Positions 1 to 5,974 of a stretch of DNA of 15,702 nucleotides are shown one piece after another. The stretch lies in the NCBI GenBank assembly GCA_964434585.1, contig CAYSVN010000024.1, positions 1-15,702 on the forward strand. Reading direction: 5' to 3'. The position numbers and the translations under genes were made by a program. This stretch comes from CAYSVN01 sp964434585. GTDB taxonomy: Bacteria > Patescibacteriota > Gracilibacteria > Peribacterales > Peribacteraceae. Position 1 is the first letter of the stretch. Each line of letters opens with the position of its first letter. Under the pieces are notes generated by a model. It was not told the origin of the DNA. It did not search any database and saw nothing but the letters and a program-made list of their open reading frames with translations.

Positions 1-48
1 TAGTTATCTTATTATTATACAAAATATTAATTTTTTATATAATTTAAT

Positions 49-76
49 AAAAAATGTGGCCTCCACAAGAGGCCAC
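49..76 (-). terminator. Rho-independent terminator of the small membrane ORF
   Basis: A perfect 8-bp stem, GTGGCCTC (56-63) with GAGGCCAC (69-76), closes a 5-nt loop. On the minus strand it is followed by A and then six T (54-49). It lies 10 nt past the stop codon of the minus-strand small ORF at 86-190, so it fits as that gene's terminator. Confidence 0.8.
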
Positions 77-85
77 GAGCCACCT

Positions 86-190
86 TTATCGGTTGTAAAG
101 TGCAACCGCAATTACTGTCCATATAAAAAGGAAAAAGGAAATGTAGAATCCTATTTGCCATACAATATCTGGAAGTGTTATTAAGGGCAT
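86..190 (-). CDS. Small single-helix membrane protein, 34 aa (unrecognised)
   Basis: The reading frame runs from ATG (190-188) to TAA (88-86) and encodes 34 residues, beginning MPLITLPDIVWQIGFY and ending WTVIAVALYNR. About residues 10-31 are almost all hydrophobic or aromatic, which fits one transmembrane helix with a short positively charged C-terminus. No family is recognised. Three independent signals support a real gene: a GGAG-containing SD-like stretch (192-198) just before the start (tight spacing), a TTGACA/TATAAT-type promoter at 233-260, and a hairpin plus T-run terminator 10 nt after the stop. It is transcribed divergently from the TrmB-like regulator at 364 and could be under its control, which is inference. 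The main caveat is size: no homologue comparison was possible. Confidence 0.6.
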   Translation of the reverse strand: MPLITLPDIVWQIGFYISFFLFIWTVIAVALYNR

Positions 191-232
191 ACCTCTCCAA
201 TCCAATAAGTGAAGGAACTTGTTTGTATATTT

Positions 233-260
233 ATATTATAATATCTATTTTTTATGTCAA
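233..260 (-). promoter_or_regulatory. Promoter of the small membrane ORF
   Basis: On the minus strand a perfect TTGACA (260-255) is followed by TATAAT (240-235, spacer 14) or the overlapping TAATAT (238-233, spacer 16). The start codon of the 34-aa ORF lies about 43 nt downstream, leaving room for a short leader with an SD-like site. The surroundings are very AT-rich, so the exact -10 is uncertain. Confidence 0.55.
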
Positions 261-334
261 AAATTATAAACAAATAAATTATCATTATATATTTAGTAGT
301 TATTTTTTACCTTTTTTAAGCCAATTAAATACTT

Positions 335-365
335 TATAATATATGTAGAAAATAACTCTACATAT
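335..365 (+). promoter_or_regulatory. -10 box and palindromic operator at the regulator start
   Basis: TATAAT (335-340) is directly followed by a perfect 9-bp inverted repeat, ATATGTAGA (341-349) and TCTACATAT (357-365), with a 7-nt spacer (AAATAAC). The right arm covers the first two bases of the ATG of the TrmB-like gene. The position between -10 box and start codon suits an autoregulatory operator. It could also act in RNA as a hairpin hiding the start codon. No good -35 box is visible. Confidence 0.6.
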
Positions 366-1158
366 GAAAAATCCTGCGCTATCATCCACCGATATTAAAC
401 GTATTTACAGCCTGCTAGAAAAACTAGGCTGTAATAAGCGTGAGGTAGATATCTATCTACAAAGCTTACAGCTGGGGCCAAGTTCTGTTCAAGAATTGGC
501 CCGCCGCCTTAAACAAAACCGTGTTACTGTGCACAGTGCTGCACAACAAATGATAGAGAAAGGCTTTTTGTTTGAAACTCGCAAAGGTAAACGTCGTTTA
601 CTAGTTGCAGAAACCCCTGGGGCACTGCGACAGTTTTTACAAAAGAAAGAACAGGAGCTAGATGTATTAAAAGAAAGTGTGGATTATGTTTCTGAGATTT
701 TAATACGTATGAACCGACACGAACGCAACACCGTTACTACTAAGATGTACGAAGGGGCGGAAGGTGTAAAACGAATGTTAGAGGAATCATTACAAGCAAC
801 CACAAAAAAGATGTATGTATTTTCTTACGCACAGCGTATTTCTGAAATTGTAGATCCTGCTTACCTGGAACGCTACTTTGCTCGGCGGTCTAAAAAAGGA
901 ATTACATCTCAGTTAATTTTAGCACCAGGAGAGTTCTCTAAAAAAATGAAGACCAAACAACAGCAGTATAAAACAGAGATTCGATTTTTAGCCCCTAATG
1001 TCCATTGGCGTTCTGGTATTTTTAGTTGGGATAATACCGTGGCTATTATGTCCTATACTGAAGGCAAAGTAACCTGCACCGTTATTGATAGCGAAGATAT
1101 TGCAGTGTTTTTTCAAAAAATTATGTTTGATTTATGTTGGCAGCAAACAAAGGCGTAG
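364..1158 (+). CDS. TrmB-family transcriptional regulator
   Basis: The 264-residue protein has the TrmB layout. An N-terminal winged helix-turn-helix spans about 15-80 (LGCNKREVDIYLQSL, then the SVQELARRLKQNRVTVH recognition region), followed by a helical linker (about 85-117) and a C-terminal domain (about 125-260) beginning KMYEGAEGVKRMLEE, typical of the sensor part of these regulators. It contains the (K/R)xYxGxxGV pattern and a later YFARRSKKGI segment. In this family the C-terminal domain often senses sugars or other small molecules; the ligand here is unknown. It has no SD and sits behind a TATAAT and a palindrome that overlaps its start, suggesting autoregulation. Its neighbours are a divergent 34-aa membrane ORF and tRNA-Trp. 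Family assignment is confident, the target is not. Confidence 0.85.
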   Translation: MKNPALSSTDIKRIYSLLEKLGCNKREVDIYLQSLQLGPSSVQELARRLKQNRVTVHSAAQQMIEKGFLFETRKGKRRLLVAETPGALRQFLQKKEQELDVLKESVDYVSEILIRMNRHERNTVTTKMYEGAEGVKRMLEESLQATTKKMYVFSYAQRISEIVDPAYLERYFARRSKKGITSQLILAPGEFSKKMKTKQQQYKTEIRFLAPNVHWRSGIFSWDNTVAIMSYTEGKVTCTVIDSEDIAVFFQKIMFDLCWQQTKA

Positions 1159-1193
1159 CTAACTAACTTATAACTAAAAAATATTTAAGATAA

Positions 1194-1269
1194 TGGCAGG
1201 CGCGATAGGACTTGAACCTACGACACCTGGTTTTGGAGACCAGTGCTCTACCAGCTGAGCTACGCGCCT
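1194..1269 (-). tRNA. tRNA-Trp (anticodon CCA)
   Basis: The minus strand folds as a full cloverleaf. The acceptor is AGGCGCG/CGCGCCT with discriminator G, the D-arm is GCTC/GAGC, and the anticodon stem CTGGT/ACCAG encloses CTCCAAA with anticodon CCA (1236-1234). The T-arm is GTAGG/CCTAT around TTCAAGT, with one G-T pair. The body spans 1269-1197 (73 nt) and the terminal CCA is encoded (1196-1194). It is the only intact tRNA seen in the window. It is convergent with the TrmB-like gene, which ends 35 nt away. Its upstream region is tandemly duplicated. Confidence 0.97.
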
Positions 1270-1277
1270 TTGTCTTA

Positions 1278-1307
1278 ATAATGATTGTACTTACTGTGCA
1301 GTGTAAA
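1278..1307 (-). promoter_or_regulatory. tRNA-Trp promoter (proximal copy)
   Basis: On the minus strand TTTACA (1307-1302) is followed, after an 18-nt spacer, by CATTAT (1283-1278). Transcription would start about 8 nt later, at the first base of the tRNA (1269). The same spacing is kept in the duplicated unit. Confidence 0.5.
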
Positions 1308-1360
1308 CTTGTCGATGTGAGTAGTTTATGCTGAGCGCAGTCGAAGCACGCCTTTGTCTT

Positions 1361-1390
1361 ATAATAATTGTGCTTGATATGCAGTGTAAA
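1361..1390 (-). promoter_or_regulatory. Duplicated (distal) tRNA-Trp promoter-like copy
   Basis: The second 84-bp unit keeps TTTACA (1390-1385), an 18-nt spacer and TATTAT (1366-1361), a better -10 than the proximal copy. It could be a second start for the tRNA transcript or an inactive relic. Confidence 0.4.
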
Positions 1391-1517
1391 CTATATCCAT
1401 GTAAGTAGTTTGTGCTGAGCGCAGTCGAAGTACGCCTTAGTAATTTTTTAAAGATCCAAGGCTACGCAGGTAAACTTGGACCGTGAGTATACGTCAGATA
1501 AAATCCAGAGTCTACTA

Positions 1518-1745
1518 TTAACATCCGCACCCACAACCTTCGTCTTCACAGTCTTCTGTTTCGTATGCTTTAATCATTGTGCGAAGTGAAGAAATGTTCT
1601 CGTGCTTTTGCTCTAGCATTGTTTGCCAAAAATCACGTTGATCATCATCAGTAGCTTCTTCTACGTACATTTTGATACGTTTACAAGATTTACTTTCTTG
1701 TACTAGCTGTGCGTAGAAATTATAAAGTTGGTTATCGAGCATCAT
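1518..1745 (-). CDS. Short ferritin-like-type helical protein with Cys-rich tail
   Basis: This 75-residue acidic protein is mostly helical: helix one about 3-31, helix two about 33-61. The second helix carries an ExxH pair (E45, H48, in LEQKHENI), the kind of metal ligand seen in ferritin/rubrerythrin-like helices, so two chains might form a four-helix bundle; this is inference. The C-terminus is CEDEGCGCGC (66-75), four cysteines spaced for metal or thiol chemistry, plus C21. The start is ATGATG at 1745/1742, with no SD. A clear promoter was not found. It stands alone between the tRNA-Trp repeats and HU. No named family is assigned; an iron, copper or zinc sequestration role is a guess. Confidence 0.7.
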   Translation of the reverse strand: MMLDNQLYNFYAQLVQESKSCKRIKMYVEEATDDDQRDFWQTMLEQKHENISSLRTMIKAYETEDCEDEGCGCGC

Positions 1746-1840
1746 AAAGAATGGGGGTAACGAAATATCTAAACTGTATCTATCTTAACGAGTATTTATA
1801 GTAAAAAAAAGGTTAATAAGGTTGATGGTCCTTCGGTACA

Positions 1841-1947
1841 AAAATTTGTCATCCTGAGTATTTTTATTATTTGCGCAGTAGAGAAATAAAAAATGTGCCG
1901 TACTTCGACTAAGCTCAGTAGGCGACAAATTTTCACTCAGGACGACA
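1841..1947. repeat. Nested inverted-repeat (REP-like) element
   Basis: The outer arms are TGTCATCCTGAGT (1847-1859) and ACTCAGGACGACA (1935-1947), pairing 12 of 13. A second, perfect 10-bp pair is AAAATTTGTC (1841-1850) with GACAAATTTT (1924-1933). Inside lies CTTCGACTAAGCTCAG (1903-1918), a reverse copy of the motif ending each 84-bp unit upstream of tRNA-Trp. The sequence style resembles dispersed intergenic repeats known from many bacteria (from memory). The gap 1746-2023 otherwise holds only the HU terminator. Confidence 0.65.
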
Positions 1948-1970
1948 CTATTTTTTATTTTTTTTATTCT

Positions 1971-1997
1971 AAACAAAAAGCCTCCAGATGGAGGCTT
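1971..1997 (-). terminator. Terminator of HU gene
   Basis: AAGCCTCC (1978-1985) and GGAGGCTT (1990-1997) form an 8-bp stem with a 4-nt loop. On the minus strand it is followed by TTTTTGTTT. It lies 27 nt past the HU stop codon. Confidence 0.85.
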
Positions 1998-2023
1998 GTT
2001 GCTTTATTAACGTTAAAAGGGAA

Positions 2024-2305
2024 TTAACCTGCTTTTACAGCGTCTTTAAGAGTTTTTCCAGCTTTGAATGTTGGACAGTACATAGCAGGAATTTGGATTT
2101 TTTGGCTTGTATCGCGTGGGTTAACACCAACACGAGCAGCACGGTGAGATACTTTGAAAGTACCGAATCCAGTTAGGGTAACATTGTTACGTCCCTTAAG
2201 CTCAGAAGTAATAAGGTCTACAAATGCTTCGTAAGCAGCAGCAGAAGCTGTTTTAGTGATACCAGCGGCATCAGCCATAGCAGCGATAAGATCTTTCTTA
2301 GTCAT
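2024..2305 (-). CDS. hup: HU-family DNA-binding protein
   Basis: The 93-residue protein has the complete HU/IHF fold and the usual length. The N-terminal helices are MTKKDLIAAMADAAGITKT. The core follows (VTLTGFGTFKVSHRAARVG, 42-60), with the signature GFGTF at about 46-50. The DNA-binding arm contains NPRDTSQKIQIPA (62-74), with the conserved R-NP-type tip. The end is PTFKAGKTLKDAVKAG. It bends DNA non-specifically and compacts the nucleoid. It is a single gene with its own terminator and no SD; the sequence just before the ATG is pyrimidine-rich (CCCTCTTTCACT). Codon use is more GC-balanced than its neighbours, as expected for a highly expressed gene. Whether it acts as a homodimer cannot be told here. 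Confidence 0.96.
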   Translation of the reverse strand: MTKKDLIAAMADAAGITKTASAAAYEAFVDLITSELKGRNNVTLTGFGTFKVSHRAARVGVNPRDTSQKIQIPAMYCPTFKAGKTLKDAVKAG

Positions 2306-2496
2306 AGTGAAAGAGGGTAAAGAATTAATACATGGCTATGGTAAGCCGATAATTCTTAGTTGTACAGAGGAATTAGTTGCCTGATTCTATTAAATGTTGT
2401 TTAGATATATAAAAAGAAGGCTTTTTGCTGATTTTAGGCAACATTATGCGCTTAAACAGCAAGGAAAATACAATACTTAGCAGCTGTAAACTGAAA
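2306..2496. other. Intergenic region upstream of HU
   Basis: This is the first part of a 307-bp gap between HU and yidC. It should contain the HU promoter; on the minus strand a TATTAA-like box about 21 nt before the ATG is the only weak candidate. No gene was found. The rest of the gap is the repeat block at 2497-2614. Confidence 0.4.
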
Positions 2497-2614
2497 TAGT
2501 AAGTAGTAAGTAGTAAGTAGTGGGTGGTGAGTAGTGTTCTGCGGTAAAATACCAACAATGATTGATGTATTTTAAGCTGAGACGCTACTCACTACAACCT
2601 ATCGACTACTTACT
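2497..2614. repeat. Heptamer tandem repeat in a long nested hairpin
   Basis: Six heptamer units lie in 2497-2538: TAGTAAG three times, then TAGTGGG, TGGTGAG and TAGTGTT. The region to the right pairs back in three nested steps: AGTAAGTAGT (2512-2521) with ACTACTTACT (2605-2614, perfect), GTGGTGAGTAG (2524-2534) with CTACTCACTAC (2585-2595, one mismatch), and AAAATAC (2546-2552) with GTATTTT (2567-2573, perfect). The right arm includes part of the yidC stop codon. It could act as a 3' mRNA structure for yidC. No T-rich terminator follows directly. Confidence 0.75.
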
Positions 2615-3827
2615 AACTTTCGTTATTAACAATCACCTGTTGGCCAATAGCAAAGAATGTACTTACCGCCCAATATAGTGAGACTGCCGCTGGGAACTGG
2701 AATGCAAAGACGCCAATCATTAACGGTAGTCCATACATCATCATGGTGCGTTGCATTTTTTGAGGATCATCTGCCCAAGACTGTTTTTCTTTTTTCTTAG
2801 ATACATCAATTACTTTTTGGTTCGCTCCTTTTTTCTTATCTTGATTGGCGAATGCAAGTTTCATTTGGAAGAACTGAGCAACCATAAGTAGCGGAGGCAT
2901 AATTAACCAACTAGGACGTGTAATGTCGAGCGCTAAGAACATTGTTTTAAATGCTTCTAGTGGTGCGGTACCATAAATAAGATGCTGATTAGCGCTAATA
3001 TCAATACCATCACGTACAATAAAGAATAGACCAATTAGGATTGGGAATTGAATAAGAAGAGGTAAACATGACCCTGCTGGATTAATGCCTTTTTCTTTCC
3101 AGAGCTTCATGGTTTCTTTTTGTAGTAGCTGAGGATTATTTTTATGCTTCTTTTTTAAGGCATCAATTTTTGGCTGAATAGCTTGTAAGTTTTTTTGGTT
3201 TTCTAACGAATGCTTGGTTGGAATATAAAGTAAAAACTTTATAATAAGTGTTAGCACAATAATTCCTAGCCCTAAGTTTGGACCCGGCATAAATGAGGAA
3301 ATCCAAAGTAATGCGTTATAAAGAGGTTTTGTAATAAATGTTCTAAACAACTGTGTAAAGAATCCTGGTTCGCCTACAATAATAGTTGTACTAACAACGC
3401 TTGCATCTTCTGCTGCATCTTCTGGTAATGGCAACGCAACAATGTATTCCCCTGCTTGTGGGAACGCAACACCTAGCCATGGTTTTAAATCTATTTTTTT
3501 AGATTTTCCAACGCTCACCACAATATCCTTTGGACAGCTTGTAACTTCTGTGTCTATTACTACCGCTTCGCCTTTTGTAGAAATATTAAATGGCGCATTA
3601 GGACACCTGCTTGCAATAGTATATGGCTCACTGGTGTTATTGCGTACAACCATCATAGGTGCCACACCGGTATTAATAGTATTGTCTACTGCTGAAAGTC
3701 TAATACTGGCTTCTTGCGCTGGGTCGCTGCTTGGAAAAAACCATTGCTGTAATTGGTTAGATACAAACCATGCCAGAATAAAAATTAATGCAAGTTGTAG
3801 CCAGTTAATCTTTTGTTTTTGAGCCAT
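2613..3827 (-). CDS. yidC: Membrane protein insertase YidC
   Basis: The 404-residue protein is a YidC/Oxa1/Alb3 insertase, which places proteins into the cytoplasmic membrane alone or with SecYEG. A first TM helix (about 9-29) leads to a short extracytoplasmic domain (about 35-155, with C75 and C98). The conserved core follows: PLYNALLWISSF, core TM1 (GLGIIVLTLIIKFLLYI, 187-203), a charged cytoplasmic hairpin (205-247), NPAGSCLPLLIQFPILIGLFF (249-269), and two more TM segments near 306-325 and 363-400. The usual TM1 arginine of the hydrophilic groove is apparently lysine (K197). An unusual Lys-rich insert (330-350) precedes the last helices. Its first 23 bp overlap the end of rnpA, the classic rnpA-yidC pair. 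The stop codon TAG lies in a heptamer repeat. Confidence 0.96.
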   Translation of the reverse strand: MAQKQKINWLQLALIFILAWFVSNQLQQWFFPSSDPAQEASIRLSAVDNTINTGVAPMMVVRNNTSEPYTIASRCPNAPFNISTKGEAVVIDTEVTSCPKDIVVSVGKSKKIDLKPWLGVAFPQAGEYIVALPLPEDAAEDASVVSTTIIVGEPGFFTQLFRTFITKPLYNALLWISSFMPGPNLGLGIIVLTLIIKFLLYIPTKHSLENQKNLQAIQPKIDALKKKHKNNPQLLQKETMKLWKEKGINPAGSCLPLLIQFPILIGLFFIVRDGIDISANQHLIYGTAPLEAFKTMFLALDITRPSWLIMPPLLMVAQFFQMKLAFANQDKKKGANQKVIDVSKKKEKQSWADDPQKMQRTMMMYGLPLMIGVFAFQFPAAVSLYWAVSTFFAIGQQVIVNNES

Positions 3828-4191
3828 AGGATTCTAAAGTTTTCGTAAATTGAATAAATTGCTCGACGTCTTCTTTAATTTGAGCATAAGGAGCGTCCAG
3901 ACTAGCCGATCTTGGTGCGATCAGCAACTGCAGAGTAGGCAAATTGTGTCGATCTATTAAACTGGTACGCACTGCTTCGCGACAACGGCGACGCATGCGA
4001 TTTCTTTTAACAGCCAACTTGTTAAGTTTAACGCTGGCAGCTGTGCCAATATACCAAGTTGGTTCAGTTGGCTCTTTTAGCAAAGGTGCGCTAACGACAT
4101 ATGTTAAAACCATCGTTTTTGTTTTAAAAACCCTACCTTTTCTACGAAGCCAAAGTACTTGTTTTCGTCCTGAGAGACGTTGAATATTCAT
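3805..4191 (-). CDS. rnpA: Ribonuclease P protein component
   Basis: The 128-residue basic protein carries the RnpA signature KLAVKRNRMRRRCREAVR (58-75), the RNR helix that binds the RNA subunit. The start is typical (RLSGRKQVLWLRRKGRVF) and the length is standard. It assists the catalytic RNA in removing 5' leaders from pre-tRNAs. It overlaps yidC by 23 bp in a different frame, so the pair should be one transcript and perhaps translationally coupled. rpmH, which precedes rnpA in most bacteria, is not between rnpA and the divergent gene at 4307. No SD is seen before the ATG. A TTGACA (4234-4229, minus) is a possible -35, but its -10 is weak. Confidence 0.95.
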   Translation of the reverse strand: MNIQRLSGRKQVLWLRRKGRVFKTKTMVLTYVVSAPLLKEPTEPTWYIGTAASVKLNKLAVKRNRMRRRCREAVRTSLIDRHNLPTLQLLIAPRSASLDAPYAQIKEDVEQFIQFTKTLESYGSKTKD

Positions 4192-4306
4192 GATTGTTAA
4201 TAGTAGTTTTTACCTTTATAGATACATCTGTCAATGGCATTTTCTGTTAAGCGCACTATAAAGCCATATACTGCAAGTATATTCTTTATCTTTTCCCTCC
4301 TTACTT
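4192..4306. promoter_or_regulatory. Divergent promoter region rnpA / channel gene
   Basis: This 115-bp spacer separates two divergent genes. For rnpA there is TTGACA at 4234-4229 (minus), with only TAAAAA or TATTAA as weak -10 candidates. For the plus-strand gene, TATAAA (about 4257) and TATATT (about 4279) are possible -10 boxes without a matching -35. No rpmH or other small gene is seen here. Confidence 0.35.
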
Positions 4307-5728
4307 ATGGACTGGTTATCTATGGACAAGCTATCTCTCTTTTTAGCGAGTAGCCAATTCCAAACAGTGCTATATGCACTCCTTATTTTAATTGGTGGTT
4401 GGATTGTTGCTGCAATTCTTGCCACCCTTCTTGCTCGAGTTTTAGAAGAAACTGGACTGGGCAAATTTCTTGGCCGTTGGGTTTTTGGCCCAAAGCGTGA
4501 TGTTTCATCACTACTCTCACAAGTTGTGTACTACGTTACACTTGTGTTTGCTGTTATTCAGGCATTGGATATTTTAAACATTGCCGAAATTCCTGATACA
4601 CTGCGTAGTTTTATGTTCCAACTGCTTAATGCTGGCATTCTACTACTAGTAGCTGCAGTTATTGCTAACGTTGTTAAAGCAATTATTAGTAAAGGCGTTG
4701 ACGGTATGAACGTTGCAAAACTTACAGACAAAGGGACACAACACCAAGTTGCGCACAGCATTGGTGAAATGTTGTACTGGTTAATTTTCTTACTATTCCT
4801 ACCACTTGTGCTAGACGCACTTGGTCTACAAGGTTTACTAGGACCAGTTAATAGTATGCTTGATAAGATTCTTTCATTCTTACCAAATATTTTTGCAGGG
4901 ATTGTTATTCTTGTGGTTGGTTGGTTTGTTGCCCGTTTACTACAAAAAGTTGTACACAGCCTACTTAAAAGTACCGGTGTAGATAAAGCAGGTAGTAAGG
5001 TTGGCCTTAGTGATATTAGTATTTCTAGCCTGGTTGGCCAAATTACCTTTGCGCTTGTTATTGTGCCAACATTGGTTTCAGCGTTAAATACACTTAATAT
5101 TCCTGCTGTTACTGGCCCAGCTAGTGACATGCTTGCTAAAATCCTTGGTGCTATTCCAAACATTTTAACTGCTGCTATTGTTGTAGCTGTTGCTTACTTT
5201 GTAAGCATGGTAGTAGAGCGTGTTGTTAGCGATGTTCTTAGTGCTGCTAACTTCGATAAATTTATGAAAGCAATTGGCCTGCCAGATAGCCTTACCGGTA
5301 AACACAGTGCATCTGTAGCTGTTGGTAAACTTGTGATGATTATTATTATGATTTTCTCTGTTATTGAAGCTGCTGAACTACTTCAGTTTGAAGTACTTTC
5401 AGACTTACTTGCACAGTTCCTTACCTTTGGTGGACAAGTAATTGTGGGAATTATTATTATTCTTATTGGTCTGTTCTTTGCGAACTTAGCTGCACACGCT
5501 GTAGAAAGTTCTAAAATGAAACATGCTCACTTAATGGGCGTTGTGGCTCGTGTCGCTATCCTTGTTATTACCATTACGATGGGTCTTACCCAAATGGGTG
5601 TTGCTACAGACATTATTAATACTGCCTTTACCCTTGTGTTAGGTGCTATTGCTGTGGCTGGTGCTATTGCCTTTGGTTGGGGTGGACGTGAGGTTGCCGC
5701 AAGAAAACTAGAGCAATGGTGGAAGTAG
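4307..5728 (+). CDS. Multi-repeat TM_helix (mechanosensitive channel-like) membrane protein
   Basis: The 473-residue very hydrophobic protein is built from about five repeats of the conserved TM_helix unit (Pfam PF05552 type): 18-46, 106-130, 191-220 (FLPNIFAGIVILVVGWFVAR), 282-311 (AIPNILTAAIVVAVAYFVS) and 374-402. Between them lie further TM helices and amphipathic linkers such as LNIPAVTGPASDMLAKILG. It ends GAIAVAGAIAFGWGGREVAARKLEQWWK, a glycine/alanine-rich helix that recalls the MscS pore helix, but no MscS beta-domain follows. The family is usually named mechanosensitive channel-related; channel activity is not proven by sequence. It has no SD; ATG 4307 and a second ATGGAC at 4322 are both possible starts. 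It is monocistronic and divergent from rnpA. Confidence 0.85.
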   Translation: MDWLSMDKLSLFLASSQFQTVLYALLILIGGWIVAAILATLLARVLEETGLGKFLGRWVFGPKRDVSSLLSQVVYYVTLVFAVIQALDILNIAEIPDTLRSFMFQLLNAGILLLVAAVIANVVKAIISKGVDGMNVAKLTDKGTQHQVAHSIGEMLYWLIFLLFLPLVLDALGLQGLLGPVNSMLDKILSFLPNIFAGIVILVVGWFVARLLQKVVHSLLKSTGVDKAGSKVGLSDISISSLVGQITFALVIVPTLVSALNTLNIPAVTGPASDMLAKILGAIPNILTAAIVVAVAYFVSMVVERVVSDVLSAANFDKFMKAIGLPDSLTGKHSASVAVGKLVMIIIMIFSVIEAAELLQFEVLSDLLAQFLTFGGQVIVGIIIILIGLFFANLAAHAVESSKMKHAHLMGVVARVAILVITITMGLTQMGVATDIINTAFTLVLGAIAVAGAIAFGWGGREVAARKLEQWWK

Positions 5729-5770
5729 ATTAAACGTTGCAAACATCTAAAACGTAGAAAACGTTCAAGA

Positions 5771-5810
5771 AGGGCCTCGCTTTACAACTGTAGAGTTAGG
5801 TCCTTTTAGG
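5771..5810 (+). terminator. Probable terminator of the channel-like gene
   Basis: AGGGCCT (5771-5777) pairs with AGGTCCT (5798-5804), 7 bp with one G-U, followed by TTTAGGATTTT. The inner TACA/TGTA can extend the structure. The T-run is interrupted, so termination may be weak. It lies about 43 nt past the stop codon. Confidence 0.5.
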
Positions 5811-5822
5811 ATTTTAAAGAAG

Positions 5823-5831
5823 TGTTATACT
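5823..5831 (+). promoter_or_regulatory. Extended -10 promoter candidate for the protease gene
   Basis: TGTTATACT is an extended -10 (TG, one base, TATACT at 5826-5831). It would give a leader of roughly 135 nt before the protease ATG at 5975. A nearer TTGACA at 5891-5896 lacks a convincing -10 and is the alternative. Confidence 0.35.
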
Positions 5832-5974
5832 GTAAATATGACTTGTTTTTTGTTTTCATATTTTAAAATACAATAAAATATTGTGGTAATTTGACATTTT
5901 TATCTTACATAGAGTAAGGTGATAAGTGACCTGTGTCGGTCTTTCACAATTTCTTTTCTTTTATGAGGTGCACA

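Larger units (their letters stand above)
1265..1432 (+). repeat. 84-bp tandem duplication upstream of tRNA-Trp
   Basis: Two units, 1265-1348 and 1349-1432, have a period of exactly 84 bp and roughly 80% identity with compensating 1-bp indels. Each starts CGCCTTTGTCTTA, where the first bases are the 5' end of tRNA-Trp read in reverse, and ends CTGAGCGCAGTCGAAG(C/T)A. A third partial start (CGCCTTAGTAA) follows at 1433. Each unit carries a possible tRNA promoter on the minus strand. Divergence between the units suggests an old duplication. No coding sequence is seen from 1270 to 1517. Confidence 0.8.

Noticed and set aside
1785..1976. Minus-strand frame of 63 codons between the Cys-tailed protein and HU
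   Set aside because: It spans the inverted-repeat element, has no start signals, and its composition follows the repeat.
2373..2558. Minus-strand frame of 61 codons over the heptamer array
   Set aside because: Its protein is a translation of the repeat (TTHYLLLTTYY), it has no RBS, and it lies in a repeat-rich gap; treated as chance.
2497..2614. CRISPR-like array
   Set aside because: Units are 7 bp with no spacers of constant length; no cas genes in the window.
4231..4464. Basic minus-strand frame beside rnpA, considered as a possible rpmH/L34
   Set aside because: It overlaps the start of the channel-like gene in antisense and lacks the L34 signature; its Arg-rich start is a shadow of that gene's coding strand.
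4558..5163. Long minus-strand frame antisense to the channel-like gene
   Set aside because: It is a shadow caused by the biased codons of the repeated hydrophobic protein; no start signals.
5933..5974. Upstream GTG/ATG starts for the serine protease
   Set aside because: They would bury the signal peptide and ignore the GAGGTG site before ATG 5975.
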